Positions 47,312-59,261 are shown, counted from the stretch's first letter. The stretch is DNA of 64,000 nucleotides from Aphrocallistes beatrix (GCA_963281255.1 OY725498.1:2728001-2792000); one strand, 5' to 3'. Program-made: numbers and translations. Notes: a model not told the origin generated them from the letters alone.

Positions 47312-47739
47312 GAACGGCGATTTTGGTCAAAATAAAAGATTTCGTGAAATCAAACCATTATATTCAGTAAATTCACTATTCATAGACAGTTTATGCATGG
47401 CTTCTATACATATTTAGCACTTTAATTACATCTAAAATGAGTAGATGATGAGAAATCAGATATCGAAAATTGTACAGAAATTAAGCAACCCCAGGTACTT
47501 AAAATTGCATCAAAAAATTTTTTTGATGTCAGGGAATCGAAAAGAATGTGGATTCTGTTAGTAGAAATACCCTATATAATGAAAATATGCACCGTTTGCA
47601 ATGGCAATTTTTTCAAAATTTCGTAACACATTTACACCCGTGAGTGCCTCGTGGGATCGTCCTCAAATTAGAAACAGACACTATCATCGATGTAGCTTTC
47701 TGTTAACTTGATTTCTAAGACCGATAACTGGTTATAGGT

Positions 47740-48739
47740 TTACAGTGTCTTGAATTTTCAGCCAGGAAGTCCAGTGTCTTGGCTGCAGTGTGTGCCGATG
47801 CATTATCGTGGTGAAGGAGTAGGCCTCGGATGCGGTCTTAGGACGACGAGAACTCCAAGCTTCGAAGGCCTTGGGGAGACAATTGTCGATGTACCAATCA
47901 GCATTGACTGTACGACGATCCTCGAGAGGAACTATGGTTACTGGGCCCGTTTTACAGAAAAATGCGGCCACCATCTTCTTCCCGACGCTTCGAGCCCTGC
48001 CAACTTTTACAGGGGGATCTTCTCCAGGGAATATTGAAGATTGGCTCTTTGTTTCCGGATCGTACTGATAGATCCATGTTCCATCACATGTTAGGATATC
48101 ATAAAACACATTTGGACCCTCCTCCATTGAATTTCTTGAGCATAAACTTGCAACACTCTACCCTTGCCTCCATCTGCAATTCTGTGAGATTATGAGAGAT
48201 CCAACGGGCCGCAAGCTTACTGACACCGAGATGATCATGTAGGATAGTATTAATGGCTGCTTTTCCGATGTCTAGGGTCTCAGCAAACTGCTCATGGTTA
48301 ATGCGGCTATCCTCTTTGATCAACGACTCCACAGTGGCAATATTTTCTGGAGTGACGGCGGTTGAAAGCCGCCCAGACCTAGGCTCATCTTGTAATGACG
48401 TTCAATTCCTCTTGAATTCTAGAAACCAACGCTCCACCGTGCGCTTAGATGGAGCTTGGTCTTAGAAAGCTTCCAGTAAATTATTGTGACTCTGCTCCAC
48501 TGATAACTTTCGCATAAAGTCATAGAACATCATGGCTCTAAAATCCCTTCTTTCTAGCTCCATTGAGTAATTATAAAATCTGTATAGGCGCTCATGGATA
48601 AAATAGCACAAGTCAAGAAATAAGCCTAATATAGAGCTCATATTCAGTCATCAAACATAACCAAGAATATAGTCTATAAATTATTAGACTGTACGCTGAG
48701 TAGAACTGGTGTACGACAAAACTTTTGGACTTACCCTCG
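47740..48739 (-). pseudogene. mariner fragment, family 3, right half
   Basis: The right inverted repeat (reverse strand CGAGGGTAAGTCCAAAAGTT) ends at 48739 with TA at 48740; the left end is lost at about 47740. The minus strand holds LIKEDSRINHEQFAETL (helix-turn-helix region), AARWISHNL, ILTCDGTWIYQYDPETKSQS (the Glu of DETW is changed to Gly), RRTVNADWYI and, in another frame, LLHHDNASAHTAAKTLDFLA. The third Asp region is deleted. Same family as 60591-61275. Confidence 0.85.
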
Positions 48740-48833
48740 TAAATATCTCAATACGAAGTAGTGTGCTCAGGTCGAGTTGAAGATGTACTCAAATGTACCA
48801 TGACGGTCCAGTACACCCTGACATCAACGCTAC

Positions 48834-49058
48834 TGTTATAGTTGAGTATTAGTTCCCACTCTTGATTAGTTATTTAGTTTACACTTCGTTACTTAGATAC
48901 CAACTGTATTCGACCACCCAACTAGATTAGTCAAGTAGGATACCTCTTATATACCGTTGCTCACTTATTACTCTATTATTTACTTTCTGTATTCATTCAA
49001 AATTGTAATATTAAAGTTCACTTCATCTGATACTAACCTATCGTACTTAGCCGTAACA
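48834..49058 (+). repeat. 5' LTR
   Basis: 225 bp, starts TGTTATAGTTGAG, ends CCGTAACA (TG...CA). Confidence 0.95.
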
Positions 49059-49097
49059 TAATATTACAATTTGTTCGTTAACGACTACGATTAGTAA

Positions 49098-49928
49098 ATG
49101 GCAACTCATCACCCACTGACGATCCCGCCCTTAATGAAAGACGACAGAATCGAGGACTGGCGACTTCTCTTCGAGGCTGGAGTTCGACATATTATTGAAG
49201 CAGAGGATGGTGAGAGGAAGGCTCTACAGATTTTACCGGCTTATATTAATCGAGATATAGCTGACAGAGAAGCAGTTCGAGACGTGTCGAAGAATGCCCC
49301 TTCCGTTAAAGAGGCTTTAGATAAACTGGCAAAGGTACTAGACCCCCCTGTTGACCAATTTGCATCTCTTCAGGAGCTGGGCAGGATGAACTGGCAACCA
49401 GGGATGGAGATAGGGGAGTATTTCTTTTCAATTAAGCGTAAAGCGTTTTATGCCAAAATGGGCATGAAACATGTAGCATCGATCTTAGCGATGCAATTAC
49501 CGAGAGATGTGCAAAACAAAATCAAGGAGAAAGTAACCTCTATCAATGATGATTTAGAACACGAAAACGCCCATGATCTCATTCTTCAAGTAAAGACGGA
49601 ACTCGTAAATGCAGGACATTCGCTAACGAAAGGAAATCGTAGTTTCGATGCAGTGTCCAAGGTCGCAGTGGCTGAGAAATCTCGAAAATGTGAACAAACA
49701 GACCGATTAGACGATAGGAATAATTTTGATCTAGAAGTTAATTGGACACGCGGACGTTATGCACCTGATAATCCAAAAGGAAGAAAATATCCACCAAACT
49801 CTCGGTACTATGTAAAGAAACAAGAAGGCTGCTACATTTGTGGAAAATACCATTTCTGGCGCTATTGTCCAGATAAAAGATGTGCCAAATATGTGGAGAG
49901 AGAGAGGACATACTATGCGGGATTGTAA
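49098..49928 (+). CDS. fossil gag of the Ty3/gypsy element
   Basis: About 276 codons; capsid-like N-terminal part and zinc-knuckle cysteines near the end (CYICGKYHF). The pol frame overlaps its end, as is usual in families that use ribosomal frameshifting. Part of a fossil element. Confidence 0.85.
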   Translation: MATHHPLTIPPLMKDDRIEDWRLLFEAGVRHIIEAEDGERKALQILPAYINRDIADREAVRDVSKNAPSVKEALDKLAKVLDPPVDQFASLQELGRMNWQPGMEIGEYFFSIKRKAFYAKMGMKHVASILAMQLPRDVQNKIKEKVTSINDDLEHENAHDLILQVKTELVNAGHSLTKGNRSFDAVSKVAVAEKSRKCEQTDRLDDRNNFDLEVNWTRGRYAPDNPKGRKYPPNSRYYVKKQEGCYICGKYHFWRYCPDKRCAKYVERERTYYAGL

Positions 49929-52900
49929 AGGTAACCCCACATCCTCCAAAGGAAATCAAGTGATGGCAGCAGAACCCAGGCCAGCAGAAGTAGGAATGTC
50001 AGTAATCCTACCAATCAGACTGTCGGGTGAACCCGTCAATGCGTTACTTGACAGCGGAGCGGGCCCTTCGGTCATCGATAGAAGAACAGTGCACGATTTA
50101 GGACTCGAGCAATTCATGGATGTTAGAGAAGGCGAAGTATACGGGTTGTCGCATGAACCAGTAAAAGTGATCGGGAGTCTCAAACTTACAGTTGACTTAG
50201 GCGATCAACAAACGTTGGAACATCAGTTCGAAGTAATTACTGAAACCGGACCGACCTGTATATTGGGACGTAACTTCCTCAAGAGGTTTGGTACAACCGA
50301 ATTCGATTGGGGAAAAAATCAGGTACGCCTAGGGGAAGTATGGAAAACACCGCAAGTAAGAGTGGAAGGAGGCGAGCCACTATCAAGAGCAAGTGTAGCC
50401 GCGATAGAGAACTGCGAAGCGGACCGAACCATTGGCGAATTTCAGGACGGTTTCATAATTTGTAGGAGGTTATCCGATCAACAGCACTTATTAATTATTG
50501 AACTCCTGAACAAATACCGCAACATATTCGCTATTGATCCCAAAAAACCCAACCCAACAAAAGGAATGAAGCACCGGATTGTTACAGGTGACGCACAGCC
50601 GATTAAACAGAGACCCTATCCAGTAAACCCTGGAATGGAAAATGAAATCGACAGACAGGTAGTGGAGATGCTCCAGAATGACATTTGTCGCCCTTCAGAT
50701 TCTCCTTGGGCCAGCAGAGTATTATTAGTCACTAAACGAGATGGCTCCAAAAGGTTTGTCGTGGACTATCGTATACTGAACAATGTAACTCAAACGGATA
50801 GCTATCCTATGCCTAACCCTCGGGATATTCTGGACCTTTTGAACGGGGATGTTTACTTCAGTACACTAGACTGTGCCAGTGCCTATTGGGCGATCGAAAT
50901 AGCAGAGGAGGATCGACATAAAACTGCATTCGTCTGCCCCAGAGGTTTGTTTGAAATGAACAGGATGCCATTTGGTCTTGTAAATAGCCAGTCGAGCTAT
51001 CAACGCCTCATGGATACCACTTTCAAGAACGTCAAGCATGCCGAACCATACATTGACGATATCTGCGTCCACTCTAGAACTTTTGAGCAGCATCTCGAGG
51101 ATCTCGAGTCAGTATTCCAGGCCCTGGAAAATGCAAATATTCAGCTCAGGAAAGAAAAATGTAATTTCGGGTTCAAGGAAGTTGAATTCATTGGCCATGT
51201 AATATCGTACGATGGCCATCGTCCCACGCCACGCCTCCTCGAGAAGATCCGTGATGTTCACCCACCTAAAGGGAAGAAGGATCTGCAGAGGTTTCTGGGC
51301 TTAGCGAATTTCTACAGGGATCACGTCCCAGGTTTTGCTCAAATCGCTGAACCCCTATACAAACTTACTCAAAAAGAAGTGCTTTGGACATGGGACAACG
51401 CAGCTGATAATGCATACTCCACACTTAAGAGGGAACTTACTGATGTCCCTGTAATTTTGGCTTACCCTAATTGGAAATAGGAGTTTCTCTTGCAAACGGA
51501 CGCCTCATCTATCGCAGTCGGTGCCGTTCTGTCACAAAGAGATGAAGAAGGACATATCAAGCCAATTTCCTACTTCTCTTCCGGACTCACACCCGCTCAG
51601 AGGAACTATTCCGCGGGAGAATTGGAATGTTGGGCTCTTATTGCTTCAAGTAGAAAATTCCAGAAATATTTACAGGGAGCCCCTGGTGTGGTATTTTTAT
51701 CCGACCACAATCCCCTTATCTGGCTGAAAAAGCAAAAAGATACTCGTGGGAAGTTCACACGATGGGTGCAGGAGTTAGAGGCATTAAATTATCAAGTAAA
51801 ATACATTAAAGGGAAAAATAATGTTACTGCAGATTGCCTGTCAAGATTACACTCAGAAATCGATGAAGGTATTAACGATGAAAATGAACACTTCGAAAGA
51901 CATCTCTATTCTATCCTAGACGAGGAGGATAACCTAGTTCAAAGGCTAAAACAGGCACAGGAAGCCGACGGAGTGGTAAGTACTGCATCGAATCAGATCA
52001 GAGAGAAGGGAGCGATTTCAGAAGGGCAGTTCAAGAAAAACTTTGGCATGGTGATTACAAATGGACTTCTTTGCATTGGGCGAAAGATAGTTGTCCCCTC
52101 CGCGATGAAGCACGAAATTACGGATATAGTGCATAGTGAGGGACATTTTGGTAAAGAAAAGACTACTCTTCTTGTGCAGAACAAGTTCTACTGGAGAGGA
52201 ATGAACGCCGACATCGAGCAGTTCTGCAGCTGTTGTCTTACATGTCTAAAGAATAAGTCCAGAAACCAGGCTAAGGAGGAACTTGTCCCTATAAAGGTAG
52301 CATCCAAACCGAGAGAGGTAGTTTATTTTGATGTCGCATATCTCCCGTGGTCTTCTGAAAATCACCAGTACTTCCTTCTCATGGTCGATGGATTCTCCAA
52401 GTTTACAGAACTTGTCCCCATGCCAAATCAAGAAGCCGAAACAATAGTCAACGCCATATTAACTAATTGGATCTATAGACACGGTCCGCCTAGAATTATG
52501 ATCAGCGATCAGGCCCCGAATGTGGACGGTGACAGACTCAAGAAAATGTTATCCAAATTTGGAGTTGAGAAAAGGCATAGCTCTCCATACCATCCTCAAG
52601 GGGACGGTCAGGCTGAGCGCGGAATCAGAAGTACCAAGCAGATAATGCGTTGTATCCTAAATGAGCGGAATATCCAGACGAACAGTTGGGCGCTCCTGTT
52701 GCCGGAGGTTAATTACCTAATTAACACAACTCCGAACGCGAGTACCAAGTATACGCCATACAAGGTCTTCTATGGAACTGACCCGAAGCAGATATGTACA
52801 CCATCTGTTGATTTAGAAATTCCAGTTAACTATAAATCTGTTCAGGAGTGGATTAAGGATGTTACAGAGATAGAGGAGCTAGTCAATCAGAGTGTCAGCG

Positions 52901-53388
52901 ATAACCTGGAACAATCAAGGGAAGTAATGAAGAGAAACTACGACGTTGGGAAGTCTAATTCCGTAATTGAAGCTGGTGATTTCGTACTGATAAGAGACGA
53001 AGTCAGGAGAGACTGCCTGGAACCCCTGTACAAAGGCCCTTTTTGTGTGCTAAAGAGGACAGGTCCGAATATCAGAGTACGGATCCACGATGGAAAGGAG
53101 AAAGTGGTCCACCTTAATCGGTGCAAAAGGTTCATACATAATATAGAATTTCTGTGCAGCGATACGAACACGTCAAACCTTCCAGATCAGGGTTCTGACC
53201 CAGCCAGCGAAGGGGAGATCGGTTTATCAGACCAGAATGAAACCGATGTGGTCAACACACAGCTTATGGAAGGACATGAAATTGGATTTACAGATTTAAC
53301 GGATTCCAACATTCGGAGATCGAGTCGTATAAGGACGAAGCCTCAGTGGCTTCAGGAGGAACAATGGCCAGATGACTGGTCCCCGTAG
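49840..53388 (+). pseudogene. fossil pol of the Ty3/gypsy element
   Basis: Domains in order, approximate: aspartic protease about 50.0-50.3 kb (LLDSGAGPSVID); reverse transcriptase about 50.6-51.3 kb (YIDD-type box); RNase H about 51.4-51.85 kb; integrase about 52.1-52.9 kb with HHCC finger and DDE core (QGDGQAERGIRS); C-terminal basic region to 53.39 kb. The protease-to-integrase order places it in Ty3/gypsy (Metaviridae-like). Region contains about one break; otherwise well preserved. Confidence 0.95.
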
Positions 53389-53455
53389 CACCTCAGGTTT
53401 TGTAGTGCTCCACCCGCCTCCCGTAGCGTCTCTTAGTTTTTTGGAGGGGAGGTGA

Positions 53456-53680
53456 TGTTATAGTTGAGTATTAGTCCCCACTCTTGATTAGTTATTTAGT
53501 TTACACTTCGTTACTTAGATACCAACTGTATTCGACCACCCAACTAGATTAGTCAAGTAGGATACCTCTTATATACCGTTGCTCACTTATTACTCTATTA
53601 TTTACTTTCTGTATTCATTCAAAATTGTAATATTAAAGTTCACTTCATCTGATACTAACCTATCGTACTTAGCCGTAACA
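53456..53680 (+). repeat. 3' LTR
   Basis: 225 bp, matches the 5' LTR except at about one position; preceded by the purine-rich TTGGAGGGGAGGTGA. Confidence 0.95.
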
Positions 53681-53807
53681 CTACCATCAAAGCTATCAGA
53701 CAGAAATATCTTTGGCCAGGAATGAATGAAGATATCAAAAATTTATGTAAGTATTGAGTTGATAATTAATCCGTCTTTTGTATTTAATTAAACCCTGTTT
53801 CAGGAGC

Positions 53808-55060
53808 ATGCGCATATAGTAGACTCTTGTTAGCATAGACGTCAACCATGCCTGGGCAAGGTTCCGTCTCACTCACGAATCCGCTACGTAATTGTTTTAT
53901 ACATCGTTTTCAATTGTTCCAAAAACGTTCAGATTTTACTATCACCTTCAAAATTAGACATTTTCACTTTTGTCGTCTTCTGGTAACCTGAAACACAGTG
54001 TTTCCACCAACAGTGAGTGGACGTTGCTCCAATCCTTCTCTACTTTGCCCAGAATTGATCAGACCAATAGAACTACGATTCCACAATTAGGAGGATTTCA
54101 TTTAGACATTGACTCAAGGATGGCAAAATTTGGCTTTGAGGAATAACGGAGGGCGAGGGTGGTTTTCCAACAATGCAAGGAATGGAAAAAAATGGTGAAT
54201 GAGCTACAAGGGATGGTAGGAGACATAAGAGATTTTACGCCCCAGCATGATTTTTGAAAATTTGTCCGACGCCTATGCTTAATACGAACACGGTTAATTC
54301 GTAACCCAGAATAAGGCAAACAAATTATTTATTCCCCACACCTGCGAATACATAGATGTAAATCACTCCGATTATACGATTTCGGATGAAAACAGCAATG
54401 CCAGCTTTCATATTTTGTCTGGAATGTGTACTTTTAGATATGAAACTAGTATATACAACTACGGTAGTAATATTTGCATTTTAATTTAGGTTTGGTTAAT
54501 TTTCAATCTAAGTTGATGCAAATATCTACGTAATACTGTTTTAAATTTTTAAAGGATCTCATTGCAATGAACTTGCTGTTAACATCTGTTTACAGCAACA
54601 AATACAGTTAGCATAAATTCTTTATTGTCAACAACTAAAGGATAGATTTCGCCAGAATAACCAAATTTTAGAATTGCTCGAATTTCACTGAAAAACACCT
54701 TAACACCCCCTCTATCTATTTTCACTCAAACCTTTTGAAAAAACCCCCCAATCTCTTGTTTTAAGGGTGTAAAAAGGTCAAAATAATTGTCAAAATTTCG
54801 GCCATTTTTCAGAAAAGGGCGAATATCCCAAAAAACATGTTAGCTACTTCCTGGTCTCTTCATTGTTTGTAGAGAATTAAAAATGCCATTATTCGGGTTT
54901 AAAGGTGAAGTAATTGAGCATGACTTGAGCAAAGGTTCAACTTTTACTTCAGTCATGTTCAATTACTTGTTATTGGAAATAAGACTGTTTTAACTTTCAG
55001 TGAATATCGTGTGTTATGATGCACTGATCTTTCTTTCAAAAAAAAACTTGTCATTGCCAG
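53808..55060 (+). other. probable large intron of the integrase gene copy 2
   Basis: Between finger and core exons. An AG acceptor sits at 55059-55060. 54660-54890 is the reverse copy of the repeat at 27376-27612. The rest shows nothing; the minus frame at 54098-54319 has no family signature. Confidence 0.45.
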
Positions 55061-55575
55061 ACTGATGCTAATTTACCACCCCAACTTCAAAGGAAACTGC
55101 AACCAATTCCTCCCCCAGATCAGCCATGGAAACATATCGGTATTGATCTGGTTTGTGATTCGCGGAGAATACTCAAGGTTACAAACATCTGGCACAAACA
55201 TGTTCTCTTTCCAAATTATGTATAGTTCGCCCTTTGAAAACGAAAGTGTAGTGAGGTTTTCACTCAGCTGGAGAGTATCTATTTTACTCTAGGAGTGCCT
55301 CAGGTTATCCAATATGATCAAGGACCTGAGTTTGTCAGCAAGGTACGTGGTTTATTACCAATCTTCTAAAATTTAACTTCTCAGATTAATTCCTTCCTGA
55401 ATTAGGAGTTTCAAGAATTTCACCGCAAATTAGCAGTCGATGACCGTAAGACTGATGCATACCATCTGCAGAGCAATGGGCTAGTTGAAGCTCATAACAA
55501 AATAATCAAAACATAAGTATAACATACTCCCAGTACAAATCAACTAGATCTCATAACTATTTTAGTTCCTCCACT

Positions 55576-57887
55576 CAGGGCTGGGGTTGGTTAACCAACT
55601 TTAGGGTGCGGCTAAGATCCATTATGTCGTGGCGGTTAACCGATGTGTAGAAATAATGTATAGTAGTTTATAAGAATTTATTATAAAATATAATAAATGA
55701 CAAATGAATATAATTATCCCACCAATAATACTTGGGAAAGTGCGCTGAACTTATCATACTAATAAATCTAGGTAATACTTAATTTTTACTAGCGTCAAAG
55801 TAGTATATCAGGCTCTATTGGACTTTGTTCTGTAAAGAGGGATAAATAATTGAATCTGACCTTCATTAGAGCCCTAACCGACTCCTCTGAAAGTGAACCA
55901 CGAAGATCACTTGAAATCAGGCCTTGATGTGAGAAAGTTCTTTCAACGCATGCTTCGGTTGGATGTGGTGCGCAAGCAAACAAAGCGACGCGAGCCAGCT
56001 CCGTTGCACGGAATACTTGTCGAGTCCAATAGTTGATTATGTTCTCATCGGATTTTTGTTCCCATAACCCACCTCCAAGCACGTATGCCGCCATCTGTCC
56101 GCTCATTTTAGACATCTTGCTCTTAACCAAAACAGCTTCCAAACCTAACTCCTGAAAATAATACTCTGCCATAGATAATAATTTGTCGGTAATACGCACT
56201 AAATCTTCATAATCACTTTTTGGGATGGATTGAGAAATGCTATAACTTCCATATGGAGGGAAATACTCATATGCTTAGTTGTACGCTTAATCATTACCGC
56301 TCGAGCTTGGTCAAAAAATGTATCATAATTATCAGAGGATTGATTACTAAGAGTACCGATATGATCGACCAGTTGGTTCCACAATTTCACACCATCCACT
56401 ATAGTTGAAGAATCTTTTTGTACTTCATCTGTACACACCTTAAACCGACCCAAAAATATTTTCGAAAAATTGAGCAGTTCCCAATCGGTCTCTTGAATAG
56501 TCAGACCTACTAAAGGGAGAAATTCTTTAAGTTTGATTATTCTACAGATGCATTGATATGTTGAATCCCATCGGGTTGCATTTGGTTTAATCGGCTTTAA
56601 ACACCCATTTTCTGACTTCCCGGATAAAATCTGAAGATCTTTCAACTTTTTTTTGTGATCAAGATCGCTGAAATGTTTTACGAATAAGGGTATGCTAGTC
56701 TCAATGACCCTTTTTAATGGGGACTTGTCTAGCAAGTCGCTGATTGTCAATTGTATGGAATGGGCTAGACATCGGAACAATGACTTTTGGATTCTCAGTA
56801 CAAAAAGTAGAAATAGCTGCCACAACTCCACTAAAATTATCTCCACTCACTGCCACGAGTATCCCACCCATCTCTTTCACGATCTGCTTCCCTTCATCCA
56901 GAATTTTTTTCAGTGTAGCCTCGTTGTTATGATCAACTAGTACACTATTCAGATAATAAGCACATCCCTCACAAATTACCACTAAATTGACAATTTTTTG
57001 GTGTTGGTTAGTCCATCCATCGAAACACAATGTGCATGGGAATCCACGAATTTTATCTTTTACAGCGCTGTCGAACTTTTCTGATAACTTGATCATACTA
57101 AGGCTAATAGTTTTTCTGTTCATATTTGATGGATAAGATAAACTAAAAGTTTTACGAAATCGCTGATTATCGACTAAGCAATAAGACAACCCACAAGTAG
57201 CCCACGTCACACAAAATTCTTCGGTCTTAGTAAATCCTTCCTCATTACAGGAAACCCACCTATCCATCGTTTTCTGCCGCTTGGCAATATAATCTTGAAA
57301 ATTTTTGTCAGAAATATCATGTTTTTCTTTAAGATGGAACATTAATGTACTTGTACTAGTAGTTGTAGCAAAGGTGCTGTTGCAAAGTTCTCCTTCTGTA
57401 TCCTGGACCAAACATTTTGTTTTTCCTTCGTAATTTTGATGCGCCCTCTTCATATATCTCCAAACCCAAGATGGAGTAGAATTCATTAATTTTTGAAAAT
57501 GGGATATAACAGTAATAATACCTATTTAGAGTCTTTGTAGATAATAAAATAGTCTAGTTTGGATAGTAAGAAAAACAAGTGGTAGGTAAAAATATGCCGG
57601 AAGATTGAATACACAATAGCAATTGACATTTAAATTGGAATATACGGTAGGATAGTACGTAGTAGTATTAATTTAATTTTGTCTTTCCGAGGAGGTCATA
57701 CTATAACCGAGTTCTACTCCATTCAATTCAAGTTGATGCTACATAGGAACACAAAAACATGTACAACATCATGTCTTCAATAAGGTAAATTGACAGAAAC
57801 TATGTGTCTTGGTTAGCCGACTACAAAAATTTCTTAACCACTAATCGAGATTGGCGGCGGTTAACCGGTTAACCGAATCCAGCCCTG
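55576..57887 (-). mobile_element. hAT element 2 (2312 bp)
   Basis: Ends CAGGGCTGG at both sides (reverse at right), with subterminal GGTTAACC motifs. CTCCACT is present on both sides (7 of 8 bp). It interrupts the exon of integrase copy 2 that begins at about 55566. Differs clearly from the hAT at 36626. Confidence 0.92.
55795..57486 (-). pseudogene. BED-finger hAT transposase, two frameshifts
   Basis: ATG at 57486. BED finger at residues 1-60 (WRYMKRAHQNYEGKTKCLVQ with the MFHLKEKH histidines). LCFDGWTNQHQK holds the first Asp, AVSGDNFSGV the second. A shift near 56760 leads to RCLAHSIQLTISDLLDKSPL and NATRWDSTYQC. A second shift near 56215, at an A run, leads to YEDLVRITDKLLSMAEYYFQ, ending in the dimerisation domain with PHPTEACVERTFSHQG (catalytic Glu). 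The domain set is complete at roughly 610 aa, so this copy decayed fairly recently. Confidence 0.92.
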
Positions 57888-58100
57888 CTCCACTTTAGCA
57901 AACTACACAAAATGGTTAAGGAAACAGGTGCAGAATGGCCAAGCAAATTGCAAGCTGCTGTGCTAGCTGCGAACACTTGCTGGGGAAGAGGTCAACAAAC
58001 TACACACCTTTCTATCTGATGTTTGGAGAGAAGCAAATTGCGTACATTTACTGGTGCATACTAATGAGAATGAGGAGGAGGAAGAGATAGAGCAAACAAC

Positions 58101-58440
58101 TGGTATTTTAGACAGGTTCTATCAACAACCACTCCCGCCGAATATCTTGGAGAGATAATGTACGTCGGAGGGACCTGGGGAAGTGATGTTGAACTGATGG
58201 CTGCCTCCACACTACTTAGGACAGACATCTATGTTGCCAATCAGATGTACAAAACCCCGACTGCCTCTAACCAGAAGTACGCTGGTCACGATTATGAGCG
58301 TCTATTGACAACAGACAAGATTGCGGCATTTACATCGCCAATTACTATGACCATTATGAACCTGTAGCTACAATGATAAACAGCCTAACTCCAACATTTT
58401 ATAAAGATGACGAATCCGACCAAATTATCAACCTTGATTA
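58101..58440 (+). pseudogene. OTU protease fragment (catalytic-His half)
   Basis: TTPAEYLGEI, GTWGSDVELMAASTLLRTDI and YVANQMYKTPTAS are followed, in another frame, by GIYIANYYDHYEPV (catalytic His) and a tail ending NLD-stop. The catalytic-Cys half is absent. It follows the integrase C-terminus of copy 2 directly, so it was probably the second gene of that element; OTU genes are, as far as I recall, reported from some Ginger1 elements. Confidence 0.7.
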
Positions 58441-59171
58441 GACCACCACCTATCTACCACCTATCTACCACTTAAATCACCTTAATATCTCCTGCCTTTT
58501 ACCCAATTGTTCTTCTCGTGCTCTACCAACTGAATCACTTCCAAAGTAACACCTTTTCAACACTCAACCATCTCAAGTGTATTGCGAGAAAGGCAGCGCA
58601 ATTGACGAGTCTAAGCCGAGACGAAACACAAGAATGAGAATCTGAAGTACCCGTGAGTTAATCATTTTGTCTGCTTGTCTGATGAATCAATAAGACCCGA
58701 CCAGTGGTAAACACTCGCGTGGCGGTACCACGACTTGAATGCTTTAATACTTCACTTGGAGTAACCATCGGGAGTTTGGTGATATCTGATTAATGTTTAA
58801 TAACTAGACTCTGTCGTACAAACTTACGTGGCTCAACCCTTGTATGATGGTGCTCTCGACCTCGATGCCTTAGAACATCTACTCAATTGGGGCAACCAAC
58901 TGGAGTTTGAGGCTGGTCTCTCTGGTGAATTGACTGTAAACTCACACAACATACACACAAGTTGGAATATACTAACCTTCCATCCAAATATAATAATTCC
59001 CAAACTGGTACATTCCATTTATACATTACCAAACACAAACAGCCACGAACATCAAGAGAGGAAAGGGATGGCTACAGGGGAGGAGGAGGCCATCACGATC
59101 TTGTTTTAACTATTTTTTTACATTTTCAGTTGTAATGAATTGTCAACTACCTCTACATTCTGTATATTTCT
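58441..59171. other. spacer with an unrecognised short frame
   Basis: A 93-codon plus frame (58828-59109) starts MAQPLYDGALDLDALEHLLN; it has no family signature and could be the end of the dead element. Confidence 0.3.
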
Positions 59172-59214
59172 AATATCCTTACTATTAAAACTCGATTAAT
59201 ATTTGTATATATAT

Positions 59215-59261
<47 letters not shown>

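Larger units (their letters stand above)
43790..47643 (-). mobile_element. 3.85-kb DNA transposon with 335-bp terminal inverted repeats
   Basis: Left inverted repeat 43790-44126 and right 47312-47643 are about 95% alike, starting TCACGGGTGTAAATGTGTTA and ending at GACCAAAATCGCCGTTC. A transposase-like gene on the minus strand lies between. I could not find a clear target site duplication (left flank ATTATGAAT, right flank GTGCCTCGT). Confidence 0.85.
48834..53680 (+). mobile_element. Ty3/gypsy LTR retrotransposon, very young, nearly whole
   Basis: 4847 bp between two 225-bp LTRs that differ at about one position, with target duplication CTAC on both sides and a purine-rich tract just before the 3' LTR. 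Gag and pol (protease, reverse transcriptase, RNase H, integrase) are present in canonical Ty3/gypsy order. It looks almost whole, with about one break. The LTR match implies insertion very recently. It lies within the finger exon of the Ginger-type integrase. Confidence 0.97.
48742..58030 (+). pseudogene. Ginger-type integrase gene copy 2, broken up by three later insertions
   Basis: Pieces: 48770-48833 and 53681-53747 form a HHCC-type finger region (QMYHDGPVHPDINA, then TIKAIRQKYLWPGMNEDIKN); 55061-55342 starts with QPIPPPDQPWKHIGIDLVCD (first Asp) and ends GVPQVIQYDQGPEFVSK (second Asp); 63-bp intron 55343-55405; 55406-55516 FHRKLAVDDRKTDAYHLQSN and GLVEAHNKIIK (Glu); short intron to 55565; then, across the hAT, KMVKETGAEWPSKLQAAVLA. 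Introns after DQGPEFVSK and after the EAHNKIIK segment match copy 1. Degenerate in several places. Interrupted by an LTR element and a hAT; a mariner lies just 5'. Ginger transposon or host gene derived from one. Confidence 0.7.

Noticed and set aside
53681-58440. Polinton/Maverick element because of the integrase
   Set aside because: No polymerase B, packaging ATPase or capsid trace is present, and the integrase is split by short introns, which fits Ginger better.
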